Source: Nemophila menziesii
Lineage: Eukaryota > Streptophyta > Magnoliopsida > Boraginales > Hydrophyllaceae
Direction: 5' to 3'
Length of the DNA stretch: 64,000 nt
NCBI GenBank assembly: GCA_029959085.1
Contig: JARWIR010000001.1
Location: forward strand, 17,785,730-17,849,729
Made by a program: the position numbers and the translations under genes. Position 1 is the first letter of the stretch, and each line of letters begins with the position of its first letter. Under the pieces are notes generated by a model. It saw only the letters and a program-made list of their open reading frames with translations. It had not been told where the DNA came from and searched no databases. This document shows positions 34,101 to 43,763 of this stretch, piece by piece.

Positions 34101-36781
34101 GAAGATTAATGCCAGCCATGAAGGATGTGGTGAAGAAGGAGGTGATTAAGCTTTTAGATGCGGGGATTATCTATCCCATTTCGAGTAGTGAATGGGTGAG
34201 CCCAGTTCAGTGTGTACCGAAGAAAGGAGGAATTACAACAGTTCTTAATGATAAAAATGAAGCGATTCCCTCAAGAACGGTAGTTGGATGGAGAGTTTGT
34301 ATGGATTACAGAAAGCTGAATAAGGCCACCAGAAAAGATCATTTCCCTTTGCCCTTCATCGATCAAATGTTAGATAAATTAGCCGGAAGAGAGTACTATT
34401 GCTTCTTGGATGGTTACTCTGGGTACAATCAGATTTACGTGGCTCCAGAAGATCAACATAAGACTACCTTTACATGCCCATTTGGTACTTTTGCATATCG
34501 CAGAATGCCATTTGGGTTGTGTAACGCTCCCGCTACTTTTCAAAGGTGTATGATGGCCATCTTCTGGGACATGATAGATAATTTCCTTGAAGTGTTCATG
34601 GATGATTTCTCCGTGTTTGGTGATGATTTTGATATATGTTTGGATAACTTGGAGAAAGTGTTAGTGAGATGCAAGGAAACAGATTTGGTGCTCAACTGGG
34701 AGAAGTGTCACTTCATGGTTCGCGAAGGTATTGTTCTGGGTCACAAAGTTTCGAGTGTTGGTTTAGAGGTTGATAGAGCAAAGATAGAGGTAATTAAAAC
34801 TCTTCCCCCTCCCATTTCTGTTAAAGGGGTAAGGAGTTTTCTTGGCCATGCTGGTTTTTATAGGCGTTTTATTAAAGATTTTTCTAAGATTGCTAAACCA
34901 CTATGCAACTTACTCGAAAAGGATTGCAAATTCCTTTTTGATGAAGCTTGTTTAGCGGCCTTCAAAACAATCAAGGAAAAACTCATTTCTGCTCCTATAG
35001 TGTTACCTCCAGATTGGAATTTACCGTTTGAGGTTATGTGTGATGCGAGTGATTTATGTATGGGAGCTGTATTGGGACAGAGAAAAGAGAAAGTTTTTCA
35101 TTCAATTTACTATGCTAGTAAAACTTTTAGTGGTGCTCAGATTAATTACACAGTTACAGAAAAGGAGTTGCTAGCAGTTGTCTATTCGTTTGATAAATTT
35201 CGCTCTTATCTTCTTGGAGCGAAAGTTATTGTTTATACAGATCATTCCGCGATCAGATTTCTTATGGAGAAGAAAGATGCGAAACCAAGGTTAATCAGAT
35301 GGGTGTTATTGCTTCAAGAGTTCGATTTAGAGATCAAAGATAGAAAGGGTTGTGAGAATCAGGTTGCAGATCATCTATCGCGCTTAGAGGGTTCAGAGAT
35401 GAATAGTGGTACTGAAGCAGTTAGAGAAGAGTTTCCTGATGAGAGTTTATTCGTTGTTCGAGATTATGAAGCTCCTTGGTATGCAGATATTGCAAATTTA
35501 GTGGTGAGTGGTGTTTTTCCTGAAGGTTCTACTTATCAAGAAAGAAAGAGGTTAGCTCATCGTGCTAGACAGTTCTTTTGGGAGGATCCGTTCCTCTATA
35601 AAGTTTGTGCTGACCAAATGATACGAAGATGTGTAGCAAGGGAAGAGACTCAAGCCATTATAGCTGGATGCCATGATTCATTATATGGAGGACATTTCAA
35701 AGGAGACAGAACTGCTGCAAAGGTATTTCAATCAGGTTTTTACTGGCCTTCTCTTATAAAAGATTGTCATGAATATGTTAAGAAATGTACGAGATGCCAG
35801 TTTACCGGAAACATATCTAAGAGGGATGAGATGCCGCGTAATAATGTGTTAGAGGTTGAGATATTCGATGTGTGGGGCATAGACTTTATGGGTCCTTTCG
35901 TTCCTTCAAATGGTAACCTCTATATCTTATTGGCTGTTGATTATGTGTCTAAGTGGGTAGAAGCGGTGGCTTTACCTACTAATGATTCACGAGTGGTGAT
36001 TAAGTTCTTGAAGTCACATATTTTCACTAGACATGGCACACCTAGAGTGATTATTAGCGATGGAGGATCTCATTTCGTTAATAGATATCTGAAGACTATT
36101 CTAGAGAAATATGGAGTCAGACACCGTGTATCTACTGCATACCATCCACAATCCAATGGTCAAGCTGAGGTTTCGAACCGTGAAGTCAAGTCAATCCTAG
36201 AGAAAACCGTTGGTCCTACAAGAAAAGATTGGTCAATGAAGTTAGATGATGCGTTGTGGGCCTATCGTACTGCGTTTAAGACTCCAGTAGGTGCATCTCC
36301 TTATCGTATGGTGTATGGTAAGGCTTGTCACTTACCTTTAGAGCTTGAAATGGGTGCCTATTGGGCAATTGCGCAGTTGAACTTAGATCCTATCTTAGCC
36401 GGAAAGAATCGTATGATGAAGCTCAATGAACTTGACGAATTCCGATTGCATGCCTATGAAAATGCTAAACTTTACAAAGAAAATACAAAGAAATGGCATG
36501 ACAATCGGATTCGTCCAAAGAACTTTGAAGTGGGGCAAAAAGTATTAAAGTATAATTCAAAGTTCAGCAATTTTCCGGGTAAGTTAAGATCTAAGTGGTC
36601 AGGTCCATACATAGTGACCAAAGTTACACCTCATGGGGCGATAGAAATAGAACATCCGCTAGAGAACCGTACCTTTATGGTTAACGGTCACAGATTAAAG
36701 ATATACCATGGAGGTGAAGATACCAATCGCTCGGAAGATCCACATCCCGGGGAGGTCATGTATCTCCTCGAGAATCCTTAG
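31106..36781 (+). CDS. Athila-type Gag-Pol polyprotein, 1,891 aa, intact
   Basis: This single frame encodes the capsid and enzymes for retrotransposition. The gag capsid domain lies at about residues 130-270 ([16 protein letters not shown]-like and WTRFQ blocks). A CCHC knuckle [14 protein letters not shown] is at about 361-374. A Gln/Asn-rich stretch and a coiled-coil with three ERQNAAI-type repeats follow (about 490-520), then a Lys/Glu-rich linker. Protease has DLGAS near 720. RT (about 990-1,260) has MDYRKLNK and the active site FMDDFSVFG near 1,164. RNase H starts with CDASDLCMG near 1,310. Integrase has the HHCC zinc site (about 1,522-1,565) and the D, D, E core ([16 protein letters not shown], and the Glu in SNGQAE). 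A C-terminal chromatin- or DNA-binding tail follows without a clear chromodomain. No frameshift separates gag and pol. The start is the first Met after the leader. Confidence 0.93.
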   Translation: MRRRLFKDLEPTPPILSNPESLIRLANRRRREREALEVEELSNRMENIIIQGQQNGQGQLDANGQPLAPGVIPQVQPQNPNPPVQIVMNHDPWFTNGPPEVPFRAPAIGVGAPDINVPRFRPDSGMLAQFQNFGNFRGRPSEDPLRAVQKFKQICDSYITQGVSREQMYFAAFKFFVTEGASEWHDTQDPTKITNWDQLEAAFFDRYYPSNMRLDAELELTNFRQEYDETVGKSWTRFQMCLRRVPNHGFSELQQLKIFYRGLDGTSREKLDTLCGAGFLQVQPAHAKIILERTVKNEVGWKSVRTPVKGVNNVDIEEKFATFETKIQNTLEQQLKQLTLAVKEGFSGKKVAVQAAQEVYMCSICRVDDHDEENCPNNQESVMFMSNRGNFNSSGNGYQPNRNHPGFQYSNPNGAANPTYAYQPRPQGNNYNPRPQNNYQGGQNQNTYVPRQAPQNTYDETLNQKALPAHPQEGVLTLQKTVENLIALQAQAMERQNAAIERQNAAIERQNAAEANMKMFQNQLSQISKQLNQRPQGQLPSDTENPTQREDCKAVTLRSGKNLLPPPFPVMKEKEVPRKEKEVGEKEKENEKDSEVEEIERPREIPKKKDDSMVNRPPPPFPSRVQKKGDMGDFQKFFNRVRGLSINIPLLEAIRDIPKYTKFLKRALTNKRPYCDNEMIGLPEECSAICQSKLPPKLVDPGSFTIPISIGEEWKGKALCDLGASINLMPKSVFDKLKIGNARPTSMVLQMADRSLAHPEGRIEDVLVKAGTLIFPVDFVILEYNADRNVPIILGRPFLATGRTLIDVENGELTMRIQDEEVKFNVFRAMKFPDSQEDCFRMDVVEQASQEVFNCLNFDDILQAALTLDSPEMMEELTETVAALNSENPKYRRLAYEPVREPGEIIPKKKPSIESPPELEEKPLPAHLRYAYLGTNETLPVIVSANLTGPQEDKLLRVLRANKEAIGWTIADIKGISPSYCQHKIILEDVNARSVEGQRRLMPAMKDVVKKEVIKLLDAGIIYPISSSEWVSPVQCVPKKGGITTVLNDKNEAIPSRTVVGWRVCMDYRKLNKATRKDHFPLPFIDQMLDKLAGREYYCFLDGYSGYNQIYVAPEDQHKTTFTCPFGTFAYRRMPFGLCNAPATFQRCMMAIFWDMIDNFLEVFMDDFSVFGDDFDICLDNLEKVLVRCKETDLVLNWEKCHFMVREGIVLGHKVSSVGLEVDRAKIEVIKTLPPPISVKGVRSFLGHAGFYRRFIKDFSKIAKPLCNLLEKDCKFLFDEACLAAFKTIKEKLISAPIVLPPDWNLPFEVMCDASDLCMGAVLGQRKEKVFHSIYYASKTFSGAQINYTVTEKELLAVVYSFDKFRSYLLGAKVIVYTDHSAIRFLMEKKDAKPRLIRWVLLLQEFDLEIKDRKGCENQVADHLSRLEGSEMNSGTEAVREEFPDESLFVVRDYEAPWYADIANLVVSGVFPEGSTYQERKRLAHRARQFFWEDPFLYKVCADQMIRRCVAREETQAIIAGCHDSLYGGHFKGDRTAAKVFQSGFYWPSLIKDCHEYVKKCTRCQFTGNISKRDEMPRNNVLEVEIFDVWGIDFMGPFVPSNGNLYILLAVDYVSKWVEAVALPTNDSRVVIKFLKSHIFTRHGTPRVIISDGGSHFVNRYLKTILEKYGVRHRVSTAYHPQSNGQAEVSNREVKSILEKTVGPTRKDWSMKLDDALWAYRTAFKTPVGASPYRMVYGKACHLPLELEMGAYWAIAQLNLDPILAGKNRMMKLNELDEFRLHAYENAKLYKENTKKWHDNRIRPKNFEVGQKVLKYNSKFSNFPGKLRSKWSGPYIVTKVTPHGAIEIEHPLENRTFMVNGHRLKIYHGGEDTNRSEDPHPGEVMYLLENP

Positions 36782-36956
36782 AAGCGTGAGGTAACCCGTC
36801 GAGCTTAACGACGTTAAACAAAAGCCAATTACTTGTATATTAGCTGAGTTTTTCTATTTTTGCAATTTAGATTAGTTTGATTTTCGTAATTTTATTGTTT
36901 TTATTAAGAAATGAGGAAGGGTAGTTGTTTTTGATGATTTCAGGGGTAAAAAGGAC

Positions 36957-36969
36957 TTGAGTTTGGGGT
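36957..36969 (+). promoter_or_regulatory. PPT-like motif 1
   Basis: TTGAGTTTGGGGT lies 175 bp after gag-pol. It nearly matches the polypurine tract before the 3' LTR. Confidence 0.4.
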
Positions 36970-37012
36970 CGATTTGGCGAAAACTGAAGAAAAAGAGGTT
37001 GGATGTCCAGGA

Positions 37013-37356
37013 GAAACCGGGAACCCGCATTCCACAGAACCGGGTACCCGGTTTTGGTGCTGTAATTTCTGAAATTCCCTGACCCAGCGTCTTGGTGGCT
37101 CGCGTTTTCGTGCGTTTTGATTCGCGCCATCGACACAAATCCGGGTACCCGCATTTGGCAGAACCGGGTACCCGGTTTCGGAGCTGCTGATGGTGAAATT
37201 CTCTGGTCCAGCGTCTTGACGTGCTGCGTTTTGGCGCGTTTTGACTCGCGCCATCGAGAAAGTCCGGGAACCCGCATTCCACAGAACCGGGTACCCGGTT
37301 TCGGCGAGCAAAATCCCTGACCCAGCGTCTTGGGGTCCAGCGTTTTGGTGCGTTTT

Positions 37357-37357
<1 letters not shown>
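37013..37357 (+). repeat. Tandem 124-bp repeats with a 16-bp palindrome
   Basis: Nearly three copies of a 123-124-bp unit lie between gag-pol and the third ORF. Each holds CCGGGAACCCGCATT-like sequence, the perfect palindrome AACCGGGTACCCGGTT (37,038-37,053, 37,162-37,177, 37,285-37,300), CCCAGCGTCTTG and GCGTTTTG(G/A). The block is much richer in GC than the rest of the element. Further AACCGGGAACCCGG-type copies lie at 37,471-37,510 and 40,022-40,060. Confidence 0.85.

Positions 37358-37432
<75 letters not shown>
37358..37432 (+). repeat. Internal poly(A) tract, 75 nt
   Basis: An uninterrupted A run directly follows the last 124-bp repeat. Long open frames of Lys or Phe through it are artefacts. 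Its length may be affected by sequencing. Confidence 0.9.
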
Positions 37433-37436
<4 letters not shown>

Positions 37437-37879
37437 ACAATTATTTTTCCGCGCCGTCACAGCGACGCGGAACCGGGGACCCGGTTTTCCAAATCCGGGA
37501 ACCCGGTTTGAAAACTGTGAGAGGCGGTTTTGGGTATTTTAACCTAGTTTTCTTAGCCTCTTTTGCAAGTTTTTACCTAAAACGCACCAATAGCCTCCCC
37601 ACCTACGAAATTCATCTACCAAAACACTATATATCATCAAATCCTACCCTCTTTCACCACAAAAACATAAGATCAACTCACCTCCTCTCCAAAATAACAT
37701 CAAATCCTTAGTTTTTCCCAAGATTCTTCTTCATCAAATCCTAAACTAAAACCCAATTCTTTCTTCTCCCATTCAAATTCATCAAGACCCATCTCATATT
37801 CACCCTAGTTCTTCAATTCCTAAGCCTCAAAACATCAAAATTCTAAACTTTTTCTCTAAGTTTTTCATTATTTGAAGTT

Positions 37880-37892
37880 TTGAGTTTGGGGT
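37880..37892 (+). promoter_or_regulatory. PPT-like motif 2
   Basis: TTGAGTTTGGGGT is followed by GAAAAGAG and then, at once, the ATG of the third ORF at 37,901. Confidence 0.4.
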
Positions 37893-37900
37893 GAAAAGAG

Positions 37901-39217
37901 ATGACTAACAGAACCGGTGATTTTCGAAGAACTGCTCCTAGAAGAAAGACCACCATTGGTGGTTCACAAGAACAAGCTATTGAGATTCCTGATTCGCGTC
38001 CTAAACGAAAAATTAACGAAGTTAAGCTTGATTCTAACAGAAAAGAAATCACAGGTCTAAAGCGGAGATTGATTGATGAGATAGAAAGTGAGATGGAACA
38101 AGAAGAGGAAATTGCGAAGAACATTGAGAAGGAAACTGAACAAGAGATTCCGGAAGCAACTGTTCAAAAACCCCCGCGTATGAAGATGTGGGCCCACAAA
38201 CCTAAGAGGGTCTACACTTGTTGGAATACTCAGGTTCGTGAAAGAATTGAATTTTTGAAATTTGGTGAGGAGACGAATTTTCCTAAGGGTATTATGAGTA
38301 GTGATTACAAGGAATATGCTGTGACATGTGCTAAGTTTGGTTGGAAAGAGTTACAAGAAAGGAAGCTTGAGTTTATTCCTACTTTTGTGCGAGAATTTTA
38401 CGAAGGTTTAGCTACCTCACATGATGCCATTGATATCCGCAAAAAGGTAGTTCCTTTCTCTATTGAACGTATTCGGAAATCATTGAAACTACCCAACTTT
38501 TCTGGAACATGCCCCTTCCAAGAAACTCTTAATGACCCTTCCTTTGATTTTGAATCCCTTTGGGGGACCGTGCTTGTTAATGGGACTAGCCCAATTCCTG
38601 AAGGTGAAAGGTATCCTGGACAGTTTTACAGCAGTAGTTTGACACCTCGTGCGAAGGTTTGGTCTCGTTTCATAATACCCACTTTCTTTGGTATTAAACA
38701 CACTTCCGAGTTGAAGAAAGAGCACATATTTGTTATTAAGTGTATTTTGGAGGAGAAACCATTTGATGTTGCTAAGATCATTTATGATACAATCATGGAG
38801 TTCGCGAAATCACCAATGAAACAACAAAATCTGAAGTTTCCTTGTACTATTACTCAGTTGTGTTTAGACGCAAAGATTCCTCGTAAGGACGCAGATATTG
38901 ACATTGTTTCAGTTGGTGTGAGTATAGCTTTGAGCACAATCAAGAACATCCATGAAGAAGCAACACGAGCTACAAGAAGTCCAAGAACTCCTCAATCAAA
39001 GAAAGCGAAAACTGTACCTGAGTTGGAAGCGAAGATTCAGGTGTTGGAAGAGAATCAGGAGAGGATGATTGCTACCTTGGGAAACGTTACAAAAGAATTG
39101 GACCTACTTCGAAATTTAATCCTAGGCGTAAATACACTTCAAAACGCGATTTATGATGCTGTTACGCGAGATAAAGGTCCAGAACGCAACACCGATAACC
39201 AGCCTCGCGCTGGTTAA
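37901..39217 (+). CDS. Athila third ORF, plant retrotransposon domain protein, 438 aa
   Basis: The frame is intact downstream of gag-pol. The N-terminus is basic (RRTAPRRKTTIGG, RPKRK, possible nuclear signals). An acidic helical stretch with many Glu covers about residues 58-85. The central part (about 95-325: VRERIEFLKFGEE, FVREFYEGLA, a WGTVL block, AKVWSRFIIPTFFGI) resembles the putative plant transposon protein domain found between pol and the 3' LTR in Athila-group elements. A C-terminal coiled coil (about 360-410, ELEAKIQVLEENQERMI) ends the protein. Athila's extra ORF is often called env-like, but I see no signal peptide and no membrane helix here, so an envelope role is unsupported. 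Its function is unknown. It is probably expressed from a spliced or separate transcript. Confidence 0.75.
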   Translation: MTNRTGDFRRTAPRRKTTIGGSQEQAIEIPDSRPKRKINEVKLDSNRKEITGLKRRLIDEIESEMEQEEEIAKNIEKETEQEIPEATVQKPPRMKMWAHKPKRVYTCWNTQVRERIEFLKFGEETNFPKGIMSSDYKEYAVTCAKFGWKELQERKLEFIPTFVREFYEGLATSHDAIDIRKKVVPFSIERIRKSLKLPNFSGTCPFQETLNDPSFDFESLWGTVLVNGTSPIPEGERYPGQFYSSSLTPRAKVWSRFIIPTFFGIKHTSELKKEHIFVIKCILEEKPFDVAKIIYDTIMEFAKSPMKQQNLKFPCTITQLCLDAKIPRKDADIDIVSVGVSIALSTIKNIHEEATRATRSPRTPQSKKAKTVPELEAKIQVLEENQERMIATLGNVTKELDLLRNLILGVNTLQNAIYDAVTRDKGPERNTDNQPRAG

Positions 39218-40690
39218 GATACGTTTTCTAAACTTTCCTCTTAGTATATATTAGTTTAAATGCGTTATTGAGTCTTTTCGAGTCGTGGGGACACGACTCA
39301 TTTTTGAGTTTGGGGTGGGGTTCGTTGCCTCATCCCAATTTTTATGTGTTATTTGCTTTATTTGCTTTCAATAAAAGAATTTTCGGAGTTGCGTTTGACT
39401 ATAGAAATTTTTTAAATATCCCTTTAAGCATACTTTTGATAAATCTATGATAGTAAATAGTGGACTTTAGGATTGATATAAAACGCACTTACAATTGCAT
39501 GCGAACATAGGTAATTGATAGGAAAAATTAATGAACAATGCAAATGAAGTAAGCTTGTACTCAAGGAATATGTTTGGTGTGTAGAACGTGAAATCCTAAT
39601 TAGTAGAGAACCCACCTAGATATGAACTAAAGACAAGCTATGTACTTAGGAAAATGATAGGGGCAGTTCTTTGTTAGCCATTTGTGCCTTTTTAGCCTTC
39701 TATCCCTTGTATTAATTATTATCCGTCTTAGCCCACTTTGAGCCTGTAGCCTTTTCTTTGTAGCCACGATATAAGCCATTATCCCTTAGATTATTAGGCA
39801 TGACCATATGACCCGCACTTGAATCACAATCCTGAGACATGTCTCGAGCTTGAGTTTGGGGTGGTGGGACCACATATGGGGACTTTAATGGGTTGGGATT
39901 GATGTGCTTTGTATTGTAGCACAATTGCAGATGATATATACTTGTAACCCTTTGCCGGGAATGTAGAAAAGTGAAAAAGAAAGAAAAAAAATGAAAAATT
40001 TTGAAAAATCATACAGTAGGATCCGGGAACCCGGATTCATCAAAACCGGGAACCCGGTTTGCTTCTGTACAAAAAAAAAAAAAAAAAGAGAAAAGAAAAG
40101 AAAAAGAAAAAAATATGAATGAATAAAACATCCGGCAAAGTGGAATTGTCTGAAAATCATCTTGTTAATAGTGGGTAGACATGGGACGCTAAATTATTGC
40201 GTATATGGGTGAGTGAGAACATCTTTTTGAGCGTTAACTCAAGCTCGAGGACATTGTTGATGGTAAGTGAGGAGAGAGCCAAAAGCTCACTTCAAATTTA
40301 CCAAATATACATCCATACCCGTCCTTAAGCCAATATTATAACCGTAAAGACCTCGTGATTCCTAAGTGCATAGTGAATTTATGATTCTGTTGATAGGGAA
40401 TAGACTAGGTGGAACGTTCAAAGCGATTTAGGATTAATGACCACCCTATAGCCATCATACAGAGATGAGTACAAGTGTAACCTTCAAGCATTGCGACTTT
40501 AATTTTATGATTGAGATTATTTATGTTTGATGTTGCATGATTAGTGTATGTGTATATTAGTTTTTAAAGTTTGCTATATGAGATTTATCTTAGGAATTGC
40601 TTTAGGGTTTATTTGCTAGCTTCTATGTGTTTATACGTTTGCTTCTACCCCTCGTTTTATTTTGTTTTGCTTTGTCGGGACGACAAAGGT
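39218..40690 (+). other. Long non-coding region before the 3' LTR
   Basis: There is no credible gene. It holds PPT-like motifs at 39,304-39,316 and 39,850-39,862 (both TTGAGTTTGGGGT), a pair of CCGGGAACCCGG palindromes at 40,022-40,060 and an A-rich tract at 40,071-40,110. Confidence 0.6.
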
Positions 40691-40705
40691 TTGAGTTGGG
40701 GGTCT
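40691..40705 (+). promoter_or_regulatory. Polypurine tract
   Basis: TTGAGTTGGGGGTCT directly abuts the 3' LTR. This is the expected place for plus-strand priming and an Athila-like sequence. It is interrupted by pyrimidines, as in other Athila elements. Confidence 0.7.
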
Positions 40706-42271
40706 TGATGTCTCCCTAATTGTTCTTATTTTAGACCCTTAGGAGACATCATTTTTGGTGTTTATTTAATTAATTCGATAGACTTTTGGACTAAATATGC
40801 AATATTTCGGTTTTCCCTTTTTATTTCTTGCATTTTCGAATTATTAAACTTTTGCGCGTAATATTGGTATTTTTAGTGTAAAGTTTACAGGTTTTTAGAT
40901 GTTAGTTAGGAAAGGAATCCGAAGATAAAGTCAAAGATCAAAAGATAGAGTCAAGACTTGAAGAGAAATCCCGAAGATTTTATTTTTAGAGCTGAAAATC
41001 CATTTTCCAGGCCCTTGATTGCTGTTTTCGAGGGACTTAAGAGCTGATTGAGCCGCTGACCTTTGAAGAGAAAACATTCCTTATCGAAGTACGGAACTTT
41101 AGCAACTGGAATGAGGTCAATCGGAGTTGTAACGCATCGGGAAAAGCAGTTTTAGTGGAGGCCTGTCATCAGTTACGGGATTTTGGGCTTAAAGAGTGGG
41201 CTTGGACATTTAATTAGGCTTTTAATTTCTGGTCCAAGCCCTAATCCGTTTTTCTTATTATAAAAGGAGGTCTGGACTTCTATTTTTCATACAATTCACT
41301 TTCCACAAGATTAAAAAACACCAGAGAAGCTACAGCAGGAAGAAAGGAGAAGCTACAAGAGCTGGAGTGGGTCTATAGCTCCGTTCGTAGTCATTCTGAT
41401 TCCGAAAATTAGGTTTTTCTTTTATTTTAATTTTGTAACGAATATGAATTCCATTTCTTTTTATTTTGTTTTTAATTTTAATATGAGCTAAATTTCCATT
41501 AGTGCTTGAGAACAAAACAATGGGTGAATCTTGATTTTATTATTATAACGAATGTTGAATTTGGGTTTTTATTGAATTAAATTAAATTAGGGCTTTTACT
41601 CTTTTCGACAATTTGTGAATGTTTACTGATTTTAGAGTCGCGAACTAAAATTAGGTGTTAGTATCTAAGCTATTCCATATATGTGGCGTATGGATCATCC
41701 TGACGGGGGGTTTAGGTACAGAAATAATTGTTCAATCTAGGATAAAAACTATTGATTCTGACGAACTTAGTTAATCCTAGGGCCAATGTGGTAATAAATC
41801 TTAATCATCCAACGGTGGATCATATTTACCCTGACGGGACTAGTGACACTTTAGGATCGCCTTATAGTCCACCCTGACGGGGGTATAAGGATATTAGAAT
41901 CCCGACCATTGTAATTGACTGATTTAACCCTTAAACAACATAAGTTAGAAAGTAAAATTAGGAGGATCCTTGCGTTCTCAAGTACTACATCTCATATTGC
42001 GTTTTCATACATTTTACTTGCGTCTTAGCTTTTACTTGCATTTATAATTTGTCTTTCATTTAGTAGAATTAATAAACAAAACCAAAACAAACAATTTATT
42101 GTCTTTTATTTTCATAAGTGCATCAATCACTATTTGCATAAACATTGTGATCAACCATCCGTCCTTGGAACGAATCTGATTATCAGAATTACTACTTGGG
42201 ACAACCGTACACTTGCGGTTGTGGTTCGATTATTATTTGCATTTATTTTTAGAACACACAAAGGGCCACCA
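40706..42271 (+). repeat. 3' LTR of the Athila-type element
   Basis: It has the same length (1,566 bp) as the 5' LTR at a constant offset of 11,300 and was identical in every stretch I compared. It ends CCACCA before the TSD TCCCC. Confidence 0.92.
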
Positions 42272-42286
42272 TCCCCCCACCCCTTC

Positions 42287-42290
<4 letters not shown>

Positions 42291-42366
<76 letters not shown>
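42291..42366 (+). repeat. (CT)38 microsatellite
   Basis: A perfect CT dinucleotide run of 76 bp lies 20 bp from the right edge of the Athila insertion, within MULE copy B. Confidence 0.95.
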
Positions 42367-42368
<2 letters not shown>

Positions 42369-43194
42369 GTGTGATACACACTAACCACTCACCACCATCA
42401 AACCACTTACCACCAACATCACCACCACCGTCCTTCCCTCCTTTATCACCATCAATGACCCCCACACCTTCATCACCATCAACGACCCCCCTCCATCATC
42501 ACCATGCCGAGCCCCCACCCTGACCTTCATCACCATCACCACCACCGAACCCTGACCTTCATCACCATCACCACCACCGAACCCTGACCTTCATCACCAT
42601 CACCGCACTCCTTTCCCTCCACCATCTCTGGCCTCACCACCATCATCACCACCACCGAAGCACTCCCCACCAACATCATCCATACCTTCATCACCATCAC
42701 CAACCCTAACTTGTAGAAGAACCGCCCTCCTCATCACCACCAAACCCCGACCTAACCTTCATCTCGGAGAGCCACCGCCGCGAGTGCGACTCGCTGTCGC
42801 GATAAACCCACAGCCGCGAGAGCACCGTTCTTCAGCGCCAGGGACCCACCGCCCGAGAGCACCATTCAACCTCTGGATCTCCGCTTGGAGCACTACGAAA
42901 CTGCCGCCGTGAGACCGCCGCCATTGAGCACCAGGTCCTTCCAGATCCAAACTCGCCATCGCCGCCGTGAGTTGCAGAAGAAACCCACCTTCACCTTGCA
43001 GAAGAAAATCGGCGGCCATCTTCGCCGCCTCGCTGCCCTCCACCTTCATCTTTATCACTACACACCCCCACCATCTTTGCTCTCTGGCTAAACCCACCAC
43101 CACCACCAGCAATCTTGATCTGGTTTGAAGCCTAAACAAAGAATCCCCACCACCATCGAGTTCGTCTTCAATTACAGATCCAGTTCCCTTTTTT

Positions 43195-43640
43195 TTTAAT
43201 GTTGGTCGTATATAGGGCCAGACCGAGATTGTATTTGTTGGTATTGGGGCCAGACCCATCTATTTTTTCTTTTACTGTAATTCCTAATGGGGCCAGCCCC
43301 AGGTTAGAAATTGTTGATGATGGGTCAGCTGAGTATAGTTTTTGGTCGTAATGGGGCTGGCCCAATATAGGTTTAAGTTTTGGTTTATTTTTTTGTACAT
43401 TATAGGTACAACCATAGGCCAACTTATGTTTTTGTTCTACGTGGGGCCAACCCTTTATTGTTTTTGTTCATTATGGGGCCAGCCCATATAACCATTTATA
43501 AGTTAATAAAAGAAAACAACATATTAATTTTGGTTTTTGTTTAAATCTATATTTGTTCTTTATGGGGCTAGCCCGGATTTGATTTGCACTAGTTTTTGTC
43601 CTTGATTACGGGTCCGTACCCATAACGAACAAGGGTAAAA
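43195..43640 (+). repeat. Array of GGGGCCAGCCC palindromes in MULE copy B
   Basis: At least eight imperfect copies of (A)TGGGGCCAGCCC or GGGGCTGGCCC (for example at about 43,216, 43,246, 43,290, 43,352, 43,442, 43,475 and 43,563) are spaced 30-90 bp apart, often preceded by TTGTTCATTA or TTTTGGTCG. The same motifs occur in inverted orientation in MULE copy A (10,460-11,070). Such subterminal arrays are where transposases often bind. Confidence 0.7.
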
Positions 43641-43763
43641 AAGTAAAAATCCAAAACAACTAGTTGAAAATAGGGCTTAAAAAAAGTTTTTTGGAATAGG
43701 ACTTAAATTATAAAGTCCCTTACTTTTGGGACTCAGCTTGTATTTTCCTTCCACCCACAAATA

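Larger units (their letters stand above)
29401..42276 (+). mobile_element. Full-length Athila-type Ty3/gypsy LTR retrotransposon
   Basis: The element is 29,406-42,271 (12,866 bp) between perfect 5-bp TSDs TCCCC (29,401-29,405 and 42,272-42,276). The two 1,566-bp LTRs start TG and end CA and agreed in every stretch I compared. In order: 5' LTR, tRNA-Asp-type PBS, intact gag-pol (31,106-36,781), tandem repeats and a poly(A) tract, intact third ORF (37,901-39,217), about 1.5 kb of non-coding sequence, PPT, 3' LTR. The order protease-RT-RNase H-integrase, the DLGAS protease motif, the tRNA-Asp PBS and the extra downstream ORF fit the Athila branch. The reading frames are open, so it may be coding-competent. 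Confidence 0.92.
29222..43763. mobile_element. MULE family M1, copy B, split by the Athila element
   Basis: The 9-bp TSD CCACAAATA occurs at 29,222-29,230 and 43,755-43,763. The element ends just inside (29,231 and 43,754) are a diverged inverted pair that also resembles copy A at 10.3 kb (GCCT..., then TTTATGTTTTAAA-like blocks). With the retrotransposon and its 5-bp TSD removed it is about 1.65 kb, like copy A. It carries a (CT)38 tract, a CACCACCATCATCACC-rich GC-rich interior (42,370-43,160), and at 43,200-43,625 a series of GGGGCCAGCCC palindromes. No transposase is seen. Confidence 0.65.

Noticed and set aside
36867..37711. Several overlapping open frames (67-188 codons) on both strands
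   Set aside because: They are kept open by the 75-nt A tract (poly-Lys or poly-Phe) and the palindromic tandem repeats, with no protein-like content.
37901..39217. Envelope protein call for the Athila third ORF
   Set aside because: No signal peptide, no membrane helix and no cleavage-site-like feature could be seen.
42134..42523. Open frames across the CT repeat (Ser-Leu or Arg-Glu repeats)
   Set aside because: They are translation of a dinucleotide repeat plus CACCAC-rich DNA and lack any domain.
42759..43259. 166-codon minus-strand frame in MULE copy B
   Set aside because: The low-complexity, GC-rich interior resembles no family, and both strands are open.
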